23,519 nucleotides of DNA, taken from positions 1 through 23,519 of IMG/VR virus record IMGVR_UViG_3300046007_001267, one strand, 5' to 3'. The notes beneath the pieces are model-generated. The model was not told where the DNA came from, ran no database searches, and saw nothing but the letters and a program-made list of their open reading frames with translations. Numbering within the stretch: the stretch's first letter is position 1; the number at the start of each line of letters is the position of its first letter. The translations under genes and the position numbers were made by a program. The stretch is from a virus. Positions 13,484 to 21,165 of this stretch are shown here, piece after piece.

Positions 13484-15872
13484 TTTGTAATACTGGTATT
13501 GAAATTTGTATTGATGATGCGCCTTTAAAGTAGTCTAATAATACATTGTCAGTTCGATTAACGCCAGTTGTATTTGCTGGAACTGAAACATTTAAAAGTC
13601 CATCTTTGTAAACGTTGCCACCGCTTGAATAAGTTCCCCCTAGAAAACCAGCTGCGGCTTTTGATTCCCAAAAATCGTTATCATTTAAAAATACTTGCAC
13701 CTCTATTTCTTGCGCTGTATTGTCTATAACTAAATTTTGAATGTTTGTATTACGAAGCCCTAAATTTACATCGCTAAACTGTCTAAAATCGCTTAACAAT
13801 TCAAAGGTTGTTTCCTTTGTCGTTAAATCAACGGTCATCGTGTTAATCGTATATCGTTTATTTTTTAAAATAATTCTATCGTATAACTGAATGCTATTTA
13901 CAATTAAAGTATTTAGCATCGCTTTTACCGTTACTTTTCGAGTTCTAATATTGTACAGATTTTCCACATATTTTGAATAATAAGTAGTAAATAAACCCTT
14001 TGGCGGTGCTAGGTCAGTATTTACCACTCCAAACTCATCGCCAAAATTTAAAGAGTATAAATAGGCTTGATCGGTTGCTCCTATTGATATTTCATTTGTA
14101 AATAACCTATAATTAGGTAAATTAAAAAGTGTGCCGCCAAAGTCGTATTTAATTGGTGTATTTACTCCATCTATTAATAAAGGAACTCGGCTATTTAAGT
14201 ACATCAATACTGGTTTAGGAGTATAAGGTTGTTGGTCTTTATTCCATAGCGTAGCAGTTACAAAATTTGTTACAGTCGTTCCGCTTGTAATTGGTGGAAT
14301 GTAACGCTCGTAAAGTATATCCTCAAATGGTAATTTTACATCGTAAACTTCAGTACTTGTAATATTTTCGTTTGTGTAATTTAAATCTCCATATTCTCGG
14401 TTGAACAATCCACGAAAAGCATTATTAAGTATGTTTTCTGACTTTTCATAAGCAAATTTAATTGACTTAAATATTTTCGGTTTACTAATTTGTTCTTGAT
14501 CTGTACCGCAATATTCTGTTAAATCTAAAATTGTACCACGCTCAAAATAAACATCCATTGTAACAAACTCAAAAGATGTTTCGCTTAATGGAATAATCAT
14601 TAAATTGTGCGCTTTCATAATTCCTATTATAAAAGCTTCTATTGTAATGTCTGGAACGTAATTTTGTATGTTTAATTTTGTTGTTGTTGTTTGTGCGCTT
14701 GAACTACCAAACATATCTGTAAAAGCAGTAAGAGGAGGTATATTGTAATTTCTTTTATACTGAATAGTTGACGTAAAAGTCATCGGTAAATTTGATACTA
14801 TTTTAAAAGAAAATTTATGTAAAGGATATTCTCCATTTACTTTAGCTTCATCTACTCGTAATTTTGAGAAATAACATTGGTCAGTATTTCCAAAAAGATT
14901 TTCATAGGTTAAGTAAAGAATATCATTATCATAAATTTCAACTGTGTATTGAATACTAGAGTCTGTCGGAAATATTTTAATCCAAGATTCAAGTCTAACA
15001 TTGGCAAAAGGATTTGCTGGTGGTAAATCATTAAATCTAAAAATTAATTCATCAGTCGTCAAGTCTAAATAACCCCTTGTAGTGTTGTTAAAGTCAGAAT
15101 CTCTTGAGGTAAAATTAATTTTTAAAGGTTCTGTTTTAGCAGTAAACTTTTCCGCATTTTTTAAATATAACCATAGTTTTTTAAACAATATACTTTCTAA
15201 AAATACACCGCTAAAAGTAAGGTTATATCTTGTTTGAATAAAATTAAATATTTTGTAAACTGGAATAGCAGGAAATAAATCTCTTGCATCAATAGTTCCT
15301 GCTGTTGTTGTAATATCTGAACCGCTGCCAGTTCCACACTCAAAACGCCTATCACTTCCAATTAAAGGGAATGCAAGGTTTTCAGAAATACCTACAACTC
15401 CGTTTAAAATAATACTAACATTTGCTTGAGTGTAATTAAAGTTTAATTGACTATAATCTAAACTATTTAACTTGTCATCTTTGAAACTGTCTTTTAGTTG
15501 CGTTAAATTGCCTGTAAAATTGATAGTATAGCTTTCAATCATATTATCTTTTTTGTCGGCTTTCTCTAACTGAAATTTGCCAAACCGAAAAGGTATATCG
15601 TCAATCTCTATTCTACCAAAGTATTTTTTTCTTTGGTCAAAACCATCACTAACTGAATTTTCATACCAATGCGAAAAGATTTTATTATTAACCGCACTCG
15701 CTGGTACTGTAAACGATTTGGAGTAGTCTGTAAATATTTTTCCTAAATCGTTGAAATTCTGAATTGATGATGTGATAGTAATTGTTTCATCAGCAAATAA
15801 TTCTATTCGTCTTGAAATTGGCGTGAGTACATCGTCAATTAATTCATCGATATAAATGTAAATTCCTACCAT
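13476..15872 (-). CDS. Large tail-tip / baseplate hub-like protein, 798 aa
   Basis: It is beta-rich throughout. The N-terminal region (about 24-130) contains ELFADETITITSSIQNFND, FTVPASAVNNKIFSHWYEN, and later PFRFGKFQLEKADKK followed by YTINFTGNLTQLKDSF. I recognise this region as characteristic of a large tail protein in Bacteroidota siphophages. By size and place (beside the tape measure, downstream of another tail protein) it is the best candidate for the tail-tip hub that binds the tape measure end. No lysozyme or peptidase motif is visible. The start overlaps the previous stop as TAATG at 15872. Confidence 0.65.
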   Translation of the reverse strand: MVGIYIYIDELIDDVLTPISRRIELFADETITITSSIQNFNDLGKIFTDYSKSFTVPASAVNNKIFSHWYENSVSDGFDQRKKYFGRIEIDDIPFRFGKFQLEKADKKDNMIESYTINFTGNLTQLKDSFKDDKLNSLDYSQLNFNYTQANVSIILNGVVGISENLAFPLIGSDRRFECGTGSGSDITTTAGTIDARDLFPAIPVYKIFNFIQTRYNLTFSGVFLESILFKKLWLYLKNAEKFTAKTEPLKINFTSRDSDFNNTTRGYLDLTTDELIFRFNDLPPANPFANVRLESWIKIFPTDSSIQYTVEIYDNDILYLTYENLFGNTDQCYFSKLRVDEAKVNGEYPLHKFSFKIVSNLPMTFTSTIQYKRNYNIPPLTAFTDMFGSSSAQTTTTKLNIQNYVPDITIEAFIIGIMKAHNLMIIPLSETSFEFVTMDVYFERGTILDLTEYCGTDQEQISKPKIFKSIKFAYEKSENILNNAFRGLFNREYGDLNYTNENITSTEVYDVKLPFEDILYERYIPPITSGTTVTNFVTATLWNKDQQPYTPKPVLMYLNSRVPLLIDGVNTPIKYDFGGTLFNLPNYRLFTNEISIGATDQAYLYSLNFGDEFGVVNTDLAPPKGLFTTYYSKYVENLYNIRTRKVTVKAMLNTLIVNSIQLYDRIILKNKRYTINTMTVDLTTKETTFELLSDFRQFSDVNLGLRNTNIQNLVIDNTAQEIEVQVFLNDNDFWESKAAAGFLGGTYSSGGNVYKDGLLNVSVPANTTGVNRTDNVLLDYFKGASSIQISIPVLQNA

Positions 15873-16957
15873 TAGTCTACATCGTTTATTAAGTTAAACG
15901 AGTACTCAAAATTCATTTCGTAATTAATCATTTTATCTTTCAACCTTGTTTTCTTTTGTAAAGATTTGTCTTTTAGTGTTGCTGGCTCGTTATCTAGTAA
16001 AATAGTTTCGCTAGTCATTAACTCTACAAGTAACTCGATTGTGTTTTCATCTACCCAACCCGTATTCAATTTAACACTTTGCTTTAAATCAAAATTAAAT
16101 TCTTTGCGTTGCCCTCTTAATGGGTTATAATCAACCGCATCAGCTAATAAATTAAAACCTTTGCTCTTTACTTCGTAGCTGTCGGTTCGTGCTTTAAAGA
16201 ATGTTAGGTATTGCCACCCACCTTTTGAGTTTATAAACGCGCATTTAATCGGTGTGTAAAGGCAATCGTCTCCATTTAAGAAGTAAATAAAAGGTTGTGC
16301 AGGTACACTTCCTGAAGTATTGTATCTAACCTGTACAGTATTACCGTTTTCAAGTCCAGCAGTTGCAGTTCGATAAGGAACTTTGTACATATAAATTCCA
16401 CTTTCATAACCACTACCAATAACAACTACATTTTCAATCGTTGTACCCGCAAAATTTCTATATCTGTAAATTAAATCATAAGTTCCAGTTGTAAAATCAA
16501 TCAGTAAATTAAAATATTGGTTATTATCGGAGCGGTAAATTTTTACATCAGGATTGGTTAATAAAACAACATCCGAAGTGATTGATTGATTGTAACCACC
16601 TTGATAATTGTTGTACCCATTTACTGCAACAAACTCTTGTACTTCTAACTCTGTCCATTCATCGTTTATATCTACTTTCCAATACGTTGTAACTTCAACC
16701 TTGCGCCACATATTTGCGTCTTCATCCGTTGGCGTAATTGCACTCGGTGCGATGTTTTCTATTTCGTCTTTTATGTAAGGCGAAATATTAAACCAGCAAT
16801 CCCGATTAACTGTATCAGGTATTTGCTTTTCTAGTGTTACGGTTTTATTTGGTAGCACTCCAGCAGGGTCAATTATATCAACCACGCATTTAGTATAAAC
16901 CTGCGTAGCTTCATCAACTAGAATTTTATAAGGACTTCGAACAAATATTACTTTCAT
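15872..16957 (-). CDS. Tail protein, distal-tail-like, 361 aa
   Basis: The beta-rich sequence opens MKVIFVRSPYKILVDEATQV. It carries a conserved-looking segment CAFINSKGGWQYLTFFKART (239-258), followed by a region ending MINYEMNFEYSFNLINDVD. I associate this protein type with Bacteroidota siphophages, always next to the large tail-tip protein, and interpret it as a distal tail or tip-assembly component. TAATG overlaps on both sides show tight translational coupling with its neighbours. There is no enzymatic motif. The precise role in the tip is unknown. Confidence 0.6.
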   Translation of the reverse strand: MKVIFVRSPYKILVDEATQVYTKCVVDIIDPAGVLPNKTVTLEKQIPDTVNRDCWFNISPYIKDEIENIAPSAITPTDEDANMWRKVEVTTYWKVDINDEWTELEVQEFVAVNGYNNYQGGYNQSITSDVVLLTNPDVKIYRSDNNQYFNLLIDFTTGTYDLIYRYRNFAGTTIENVVVIGSGYESGIYMYKVPYRTATAGLENGNTVQVRYNTSGSVPAQPFIYFLNGDDCLYTPIKCAFINSKGGWQYLTFFKARTDSYEVKSKGFNLLADAVDYNPLRGQRKEFNFDLKQSVKLNTGWVDENTIELLVELMTSETILLDNEPATLKDKSLQKKTRLKDKMINYEMNFEYSFNLINDVD

Positions 16958-17511
16958 TATTTTATTTCTTTTAACGTGAATTTCAAAAACGTTTCTAAAT
17001 CCAAACCGTATTTTTCAACTATATTTTCATCTAAACTTTTGTACGTAGTTTCAAAGGCTTCTGTAAAAAACTTTGTTTCGGGTGTACCCTTTAAGTATAT
17101 ACTTCGGCTTATTTTAGAAACCATTTGCTTCCTTGTAATAAATTTACCATCCTTTCCCCTCGTTCCTGCCAATCCTTTCCTTACAACCCATTTATCGATG
17201 GCAGCACGTAACCCGCCTTTTTTTCCAGTTCCGCTACCAAATTTAAAATCTGAGTTTGGTGCTAGTGCGCTTGAAATTTTACCCTTAACTCCTTGGTCTA
17301 AAAACTTCCAATAATCCTCAGCGTAAAAATCAAAAGCAATACTTCTAGCACTTTCCTTTGTTTCAAACCTTAACGAGTTGGTCAACTTGTTACTTGTATT
17401 GTGTGAACCGTATTTGCCTCCTTTCTTTAAGTTAGACTTCGCTCGATCAATAACAAGTTTTCCGAACTCGTTTAACGCTGCTTGTACGTTCTCAATCTTC
17501 ACAACAAACAC
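16957..17511 (-). CDS. HK97 gp10-like tail completion/neck protein, 184 aa
   Basis: The pattern ALNEFGKLVIDRAKSNLKKG, then NKLTNSLRFET, FDFYAEDYWKFLDQGVKGK and the GKKGGLRAAIDKWVVRKGL helix fits the gp10-like family that completes the tail end or neck. It is basic (many Lys/Arg). The longest frame starts at GTG 17511, overlapping the previous gene by 20 nt; a second GTG lies three codons later (17502), so the start is uncertain by a few residues. It ends in a TAATG junction with the next tail gene. Confidence 0.55.
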   Translation of the reverse strand: MFVVKIENVQAALNEFGKLVIDRAKSNLKKGGKYGSHNTSNKLTNSLRFETKESARSIAFDFYAEDYWKFLDQGVKGKISSALAPNSDFKFGSGTGKKGGLRAAIDKWVVRKGLAGTRGKDGKFITRKQMVSKISRSIYLKGTPETKFFTEAFETTYKSLDENIVEKYGLDLETFLKFTLKEIK

Positions 17512-17953
17512 TCATTGCGTTGTTCGGAATTGAAAGCGTTAAATCTACTTTCCATCCATCCAACATATTTGTAAATTCTAAAAGGATCGGAGTTAAATCT
17601 GAAACGTTTTCGATTTCAATATCAAACTGATTTCTACTTAACTGCATTTTGGTTAATGCATAATTTATAATGGCGTGGCAAGTGTTCAAATTGTCAATCT
17701 CATTATCGTTCCCCAGAAACTTATTATTTGATTTTACCTTTGACACGTTTCGAATATCTAGGACCGCAATCTCAAACGTAAAAGTATTGCTTTGTCCGGG
17801 TGCCGATGCGTTTAAAATATTAATATGTGCAAGTGGAAATATATTCTTTTTGACGTTATCGATTATATCTGTTCCCTGCGTGATCGTGTTAACGAATGGC
17901 GCGCCTTTTATGCTATCTCGGATGAAGTTTAAACAAGTGTAATATTGGTTCAT
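17492..17953 (-). CDS. Tail terminator / minor tail protein-like, 153 aa
   Basis: It contains FPLAHINILNASAPGQSN, then TFEIAVLDIR, a loop with FLGNDNEIDNLNTCHAIIN, and a final NMLDGWKVDLTLSIPN. This alpha/beta pattern resembles small proteins that cap the tail or join it to the head. Its ATG overlaps the stop of the frameshifted chaperone frame (17950) as ATGA, which couples its translation to that frame and not to the zero frame, whose stop is 49 nt away. Family call is moderate. Confidence 0.5.
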   Translation of the reverse strand: MNQYYTCLNFIRDSIKGAPFVNTITQGTDIIDNVKKNIFPLAHINILNASAPGQSNTFTFEIAVLDIRNVSKVKSNNKFLGNDNEIDNLNTCHAIINYALTKMQLSRNQFDIEIENVSDLTPILLEFTNMLDGWKVDLTLSIPNNAMSVCCED

Positions 17954-18695
17954 TTCTGTTGTGTTTGTTTTATTCTACGTGCTTCCTCTTTGCTCTCATC
18001 AATTAGGTAAGATAATAACGTGAGTGATTCAAAAAGAGGTTCTTTTCCAACGTCTGAAATTCTAATTTTAAGTTCTCGGCTAATTGTGATAAAGGATTGA
18101 TACCATCCCCAGCGTTCGGTAAAACTTCCGCCAAATTCAGCTTCTCCCTCGCTGCCATCTTGGGAATAGAGCAAAGGGTGTGATTCAATAATTCGCTGAA
18201 TAAACTCCAAAAAAAAACCATTGCACCCCTAACTATGTGCATCGGTGTATCGTTGAAATTTAACGCTAAAGATTCATCTCCAGTAAACTCTTCAATCTCG
18301 TAAAACTCTCCCGCTTTTCTTTTGATAGGTCTGTACATTACTGAAAGCATCAACTCGGTTAATTCATCTTTGCCCATACACGTATCAATCGTTGCGTGTT
18401 CTCCTAAACTAATCCGTTCCATATTAGGAATAAATCCGTAGTTAACGCCATTCATTTTAAATGTTCTTGTAAGTGCAGGAGATTGGTCGAGTGTTTGCGC
18501 TATTGTTTTTACTATATCGGCAAACTCCAAGGCTGGAAGTTTCATCACATCGCTAACTTCTATATTGCAAAAGATAGCCACCATCTGAATACAAATGTAC
18601 GTTTCATCATCTGCATTGTCGGCTACTACTTTTTGGTAACGCTTGTATTGTGATAGCGTTATTTCTTTTAAATCTGTTGGAATTATTACTCTCAT
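17950..18695 (-). CDS. Frameshifted tail assembly chaperone (G-T-like), 248 aa via -1 shift
   Basis: Translation starts at ATG 18695, runs 162 codons in frame 0 to the T9 run (18209-18217), and would then slip back one base. It continues in the -1 frame as LEFIQRIIESH... for 86 codons to the stop at 17950. The -1 extension carries GSFTERWGWYQSFITISREL, followed by a helix FESLTLLSYLIDESKEEARR, a layout I associate with chaperone C-terminal parts in this tail position. Its stop overlaps the next gene by ATGA, as expected for the main reading frame. Lambda-type tail assembly chaperones are made as a short and a long form by such a shift. Transcriptional slippage adding one T would give the same product. 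Coordinates span both frames. Confidence 0.65.
18003..18695 (-). CDS. Tail assembly chaperone-like protein, zero-frame product, 230 aa
   Basis: Without a shift the gene ends at 18003 after 230 residues. Residues 1-162 are shared with the long form: an N-terminal ITLSQYKRYQKVV, a helix-rich middle, and an RPIKRKAGEFYEIEEF segment. Residues 163-230 are encoded in the same DNA as the -1 frame and read plausibly (...AGDGINPLSQLAENLKLEF...), so the 18003-18210 stretch may be dual-coding. The ATG is five bases from AGTCTTA of late motif copy 1. In siphophages such a protein helps polymerise the tube around the tape measure. The identity is inferred from gene position and the frameshift. Confidence 0.65.
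   Translation of the reverse strand: MRVIIPTDLKEITLSQYKRYQKVVADNADDETYICIQMVAIFCNIEVSDVMKLPALEFADIVKTIAQTLDQSPALTRTFKMNGVNYGFIPNMERISLGEHATIDTCMGKDELTELMLSVMYRPIKRKAGEFYEIEEFTGDESLALNFNDTPMHIVRGAMVFFWSLFSELLNHTLCSIPKMAAREKLNLAEVLPNAGDGINPLSQLAENLKLEFQTLEKNLFLNHSRYYLT
18209..18217 (-). promoter_or_regulatory. T9 slippery run, programmed -1 frameshift site
   Basis: On the minus strand the codons are GTT TTT TTT TGG. The heptamer T TTT TTT is a perfect X XXY YYZ slip site in the zero frame. A one-base backward slip continues as TTG GAG TTT ATT into the 86-codon -1 frame. No strong downstream stem was seen by eye. RNA polymerase slippage on nine T residues is an equally possible mechanism. Confidence 0.65.
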
Positions 18696-18700
18696 ACTTA

Positions 18701-18724
18701 TAAGACTAAAAAATATTGTTTTGT
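18701..18724 (-). promoter_or_regulatory. Late motif copy 1: ACAAA-N12-AGTCTTA in front of the tail block
   Basis: On the minus strand ACAAA (18724-18720), 12 AT-rich bases, AGTCTTA (18707-18701), then TAAGT and the ATG at 18695-18693. The motif begins at the base directly after the terminase stop codon (18725-18727), so it and the N5 make up the whole intergenic space. Same spacing as the copies at 11319 and 8526. Confidence 0.6.
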
Positions 18725-19888
18725 TTATGTAATTATTACTTTTCGTGTTGGCTTGATTGCAAGTTGCATCATTGCGAAGTATCGAAGCGCATCGATAGCG
18801 TGGTTCATTGAATCAATCGGCTTGTTTAATTTTTTGCCAGTCTTGTCAACATCCCAGCTATACGCTCGGAGTTCTTTGATAAGGTTCACGCTTGACTTTG
18901 TGATTAACATTTGCTTTTGTTGCAGGACTGAAATACCAAAATTAATCGAGTCGGCACCCTTTACAACCGGTTTGATATTATATCCTGCTCTGCGTATTTC
19001 CTCAATACTTTTCGGCTCTGCACTATCTGCCCAAATCGGGAGGCGTTTATCGTGGCTCATTAAGTTGATAATATCGGAATTCAAAAGTGAGGTGCTATAA
19101 ATAACCTCGTTGCAAATTATTTTACCATCGTATTCGTGAACTTCAATAAGTGCGCTTGGATCGTTGCTATATCCAAAATCTAACCCGTAACCGATTAACT
19201 TTGCCTCTGCTGGTATTGTATCGATTAATTCGTAATTCTCGAATATAACGCCCTCCAGCGTTCCGAGTTGGCCTAATCCGTAAACCTTATACCAATTATC
19301 CCAATATGATGAAGTTAACGCCTTTTGCTTTGCTTTGTTTATGAAGTTCAAAGCGGATTCCGGGCAGGCTTCATTATCCAAATAGTTAACGATTATAAAA
19401 TCCACATCACTATCATTTTGGAGTTCAGTATGGAACCAAAATTCATTTGTTGGATTCCAGTCTAAATAAACTCCTAATTTTGTTCGTGAGGCGAGTTCGG
19501 TGTATGCGTGAAATACCATATTGTTCGCTTCATTCATATACAAATAATCACGCCTCGCACCTCTCAACTTTGCATCGTTATCCGCAGAGAAGAACTCTAT
19601 TTGTGATCCGTTGGCAAACGTGTATTTGAAATCGGTTGCGTTCCATCTATTGTCAAACCATCGCCCCGTTTCTTTCATTATCTTTTTAAAATCTTTCATC
19701 GCCCCACGTTTGAGATGTGGTATTGATTCAGCCACTACGCTAATTTCGGTTAACTCGGTTTTGGTTGCGATATTAATTAAAATAGGAAGCACTCCAAAGG
19801 TTTTCCCCGCTGAAGTGCCTCCTTGTATTCCTTTGACAAATTTTGTCAAATTAAGTATTTTATTTATTACTGTGGTTCGAATAAACAT
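18725..19888 (-). CDS. terL: Terminase large subunit, 387 aa
   Basis: This is the ATP-driven DNA packaging motor and headful nuclease. The ATPase has a Walker A variant GGTSAGKT (23-30), Walker B and catalytic Glu in YLYMNE (about 115-120), and a coupling region NPTNE (145-149). The RNase H-like nuclease has its acidic residues at D237 (LDFGYSNDP), D288 (WADSAEP) and D359 (IDSMNHAIDALRYF), the Terminase_3 layout. I chose ATG 19888 (TGATG overlap with the small subunit stop) over a TTG one codon upstream. It is on the short side for the family, but all motifs are present. Packaging strategy (cos or pac) is not visible. The tail block starts right behind it with its own motif. Confidence 0.92.
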   Translation of the reverse strand: MFIRTTVINKILNLTKFVKGIQGGTSAGKTFGVLPILINIATKTELTEISVVAESIPHLKRGAMKDFKKIMKETGRWFDNRWNATDFKYTFANGSQIEFFSADNDAKLRGARRDYLYMNEANNMVFHAYTELASRTKLGVYLDWNPTNEFWFHTELQNDSDVDFIIVNYLDNEACPESALNFINKAKQKALTSSYWDNWYKVYGLGQLGTLEGVIFENYELIDTIPAEAKLIGYGLDFGYSNDPSALIEVHEYDGKIICNEVIYSTSLLNSDIINLMSHDKRLPIWADSAEPKSIEEIRRAGYNIKPVVKGADSINFGISVLQQKQMLITKSSVNLIKELRAYSWDVDKTGKKLNKPIDSMNHAIDALRYFAMMQLAIKPTRKVIIT

Positions 19889-20292
19889 CAATCCGGAAAT
19901 AGTGGTTGCTCTGCAATTATAGTATTTTGAACCTGCTCTGTTAGTCCGTTTAATCGTTGCGTTATGCTCGGATTGTACACTCCAGCCATACCGCCCTCGA
20001 TTTGATCTTTACGTGTGTGTTTTTTGATATATGAACAGATGGGTGCATAATCGGAGTATCTGTTATCTTTATTCTTTAAATAATCTCCCAAATCTTCTAT
20101 AATATCATTATCTGCTAACCAACATTCAAACCCCTCAATAGTTAGAGGTCGTTCCTTTTCTTTGTACACTTCTAAAGCATCTTTTCCTACCCAATCTTTA
20201 ACTATAAAAGGATTGTTTTTAGTTTCCTTTTGATAGCAATGGAAGTACTCTTTTAGCTTTTCGGGTGTTTCTATGTATTTAGTTCTCCCCAT
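19888..20292 (-). CDS. terS: Terminase small subunit, gp3-package type, 134 aa
   Basis: The fold pattern, an N-terminal helix (TPEKLKEYFHCYQKET), an extended KERPLTIEGFECWLADND segment (47-64) and a helical ICSYIKKHTRKDQ, resembles the DNA-packaging gp3 family (P22-type small terminase), which recognises the packaging start site and stimulates the large subunit. The C-terminus ends in an acidic/hydrophobic tail (IIAEQPLFPD). It overlaps the gene before it by 14 nt and joins the large subunit by TGATG. The adjacent large subunit makes the assignment safe. Confidence 0.8.
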   Translation of the reverse strand: MGRTKYIETPEKLKEYFHCYQKETKNNPFIVKDWVGKDALEVYKEKERPLTIEGFECWLADNDIIEDLGDYLKNKDNRYSDYAPICSYIKKHTRKDQIEGGMAGVYNPSITQRLNGLTEQVQNTIIAEQPLFPD

Positions 20293-20575
20293 CGTTAAAC
20301 AATTTATTCAAATCTTTTACCATTATCGCCATAACCTTTTCGCTTTTGGTGTTGGTGTTATCCAATCCGAAGTATTTTAAGTATAAAGCTGGGATATTAG
20401 GATTATCACTATTAAACGCTTCGCAGTCTTTACAATCGATTTTACAAATTGGCTTTTTATGTGTCCATTTATCCATTGTGAATTGTCTGTCCTCACATTT
20501 GGCACATTGCTTAATTCCGACTGCCTCTGTGATCTCTTTTACTATTGTTCCGAGTTTTGGTTTTTTACTACGCAT
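20279..20575 (-). CDS. Small Cys-motif protein before the terminase, 98 aa
   Basis: Cysteines at 24, 27, 44, 48 and 51 (QCAKC; CKIDCKDC) could bind zinc. The remainder is helical and charged, with LYLKYFG at 64-70 and a C-terminal MVKDLNKLFNDG. It overlaps the sigma-like gene by 34 nt and the small terminase by 14 nt, so it belongs to the same transcript. The GIKQCAKC stretch resembles a short Cys motif seen in small phage proteins near terminases. Function unknown. Confidence 0.6.
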   Translation of the reverse strand: MRSKKPKLGTIVKEITEAVGIKQCAKCEDRQFTMDKWTHKKPICKIDCKDCEAFNSDNPNIPALYLKYFGLDNTNTKSEKVMAIMVKDLNKLFNDGEN

Positions 20576-20979
20576 ATTAATTTCTCTTTTACCATTTTAT
20601 TAATTCTGTGAACTGTTTGAATGTGTATGCCTGTTTGCCTTGAGAATGGTCGTTGCCCCTCTAATGTTGAGCAAACAAACATTGTTTTTTCGTACCACGT
20701 TAACCGCTTTGAAATTTCATCAAACTCTGGCAGCGTAACGTATTCATCATCAATAATCTCAAACCTTGTAAAGTCATCAATTAGTATTTCTTTTGTCTTT
20801 AAACTATCGTAAAACAAGTTTCGTAAGATTGTGTAAATGTACGAATTATTTATATTCTTGAACGTGTGCGCTTTTAAGTACATCTCCTGCACGATATCGT
20901 CAGCAAGGTCTTTGTCTTTCGTAATCTTGAAAGCCATCAATCGCCAGTCGCTATCTTTTTGTGCAAGTTGTTCAATCAC
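20542..20979 (-). CDS. Sigma-70/ECF-like RNA polymerase sigma factor, 145 aa
   Basis: Region 2 is at about 11-61: DWRLMAFKITKDKDLADDIV QEMYLKAHTF, with the helix NSYIYTILRNLFYDSLK that in ECF factors contacts the -10 element and core polymerase. Region 4 is at about 89-135 with a helix-turn-helix PFSRQTGIHIQTVHRINKMV. No sigma-1 or sigma-3 domain is present. It starts with GTG at 20979, inside a GTGA junction with the RHH-like gene. It should redirect host RNA polymerase to phage promoters; the three ACAAA-N12-AGTCTTA motifs in front of the virion blocks are candidate targets (inference). It lies on the transcript from the host-type promoter at 21418-21448. A diverged sigma-like protein with another role cannot be excluded. 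Confidence 0.7.
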   Translation of the reverse strand: MIEQLAQKDSDWRLMAFKITKDKDLADDIVQEMYLKAHTFKNINNSYIYTILRNLFYDSLKTKEILIDDFTRFEIIDDEYVTLPEFDEISKRLTWYEKTMFVCSTLEGQRPFSRQTGIHIQTVHRINKMVKEKLICVVKNQNSEQ

Positions 20980-21164
20980 ATATCAAATGTATTTAATTTT
21001 TCTTTAAGTTGTTCTTTTACGAGTATTTTTATTTCATTTACTAAAGATAAAGGCACCCTAAAGGCGATTGTTGTTGTCGGCTCGTTATACTTCGGCTTTG
21101 CTCCTTGATTACGATTAGAACCGCCCCTGTTATCGGAGCGGTTGGGTTTTAGTAGTTGTGCCAT
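20976..21164 (-). CDS. Ribbon-helix-helix-like DNA-binding protein, 62 aa
   Basis: A disordered basic N-terminus rich in Asn, Arg and Gly (1-28) is followed by a strand TTTIAFRVP (30-38) and an amphipathic helix (about 39-58, LVNEIKILVKEQLKEKL), the layout of MetJ/Arc-type repressors. Only one helix of the usual two is clear, so this is a reduced or partial RHH. The stop codon overlaps the sigma-like GTG start (GTGA), so the two proteins are probably made together, and it may regulate the same transcript. A short inverted repeat lies inside its coding sequence (21119-21143). Confidence 0.5.
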   Translation of the reverse strand: MAQLLKPNRSDNRGGSNRNQGAKPKYNEPTTTIAFRVPLSLVNEIKILVKEQLKEKLNTFDM

Positions 21165-21165
21165 T

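Noticed and set aside
18200-18225. The T9 run as a sequencing error
   Set aside because: Cannot be excluded, but the ATGA junction of the -1 frame, the open zero frame beyond it and the tail-chaperone position favour a programmed shift.
21119-21143. Inverted repeat AACCGC / GCGGTT inside the RHH-like gene
   Set aside because: Only 6-8 bp, inside coding sequence and without a T-tract. Could be an operator for the RHH-like protein, but a single short repeat is not enough.
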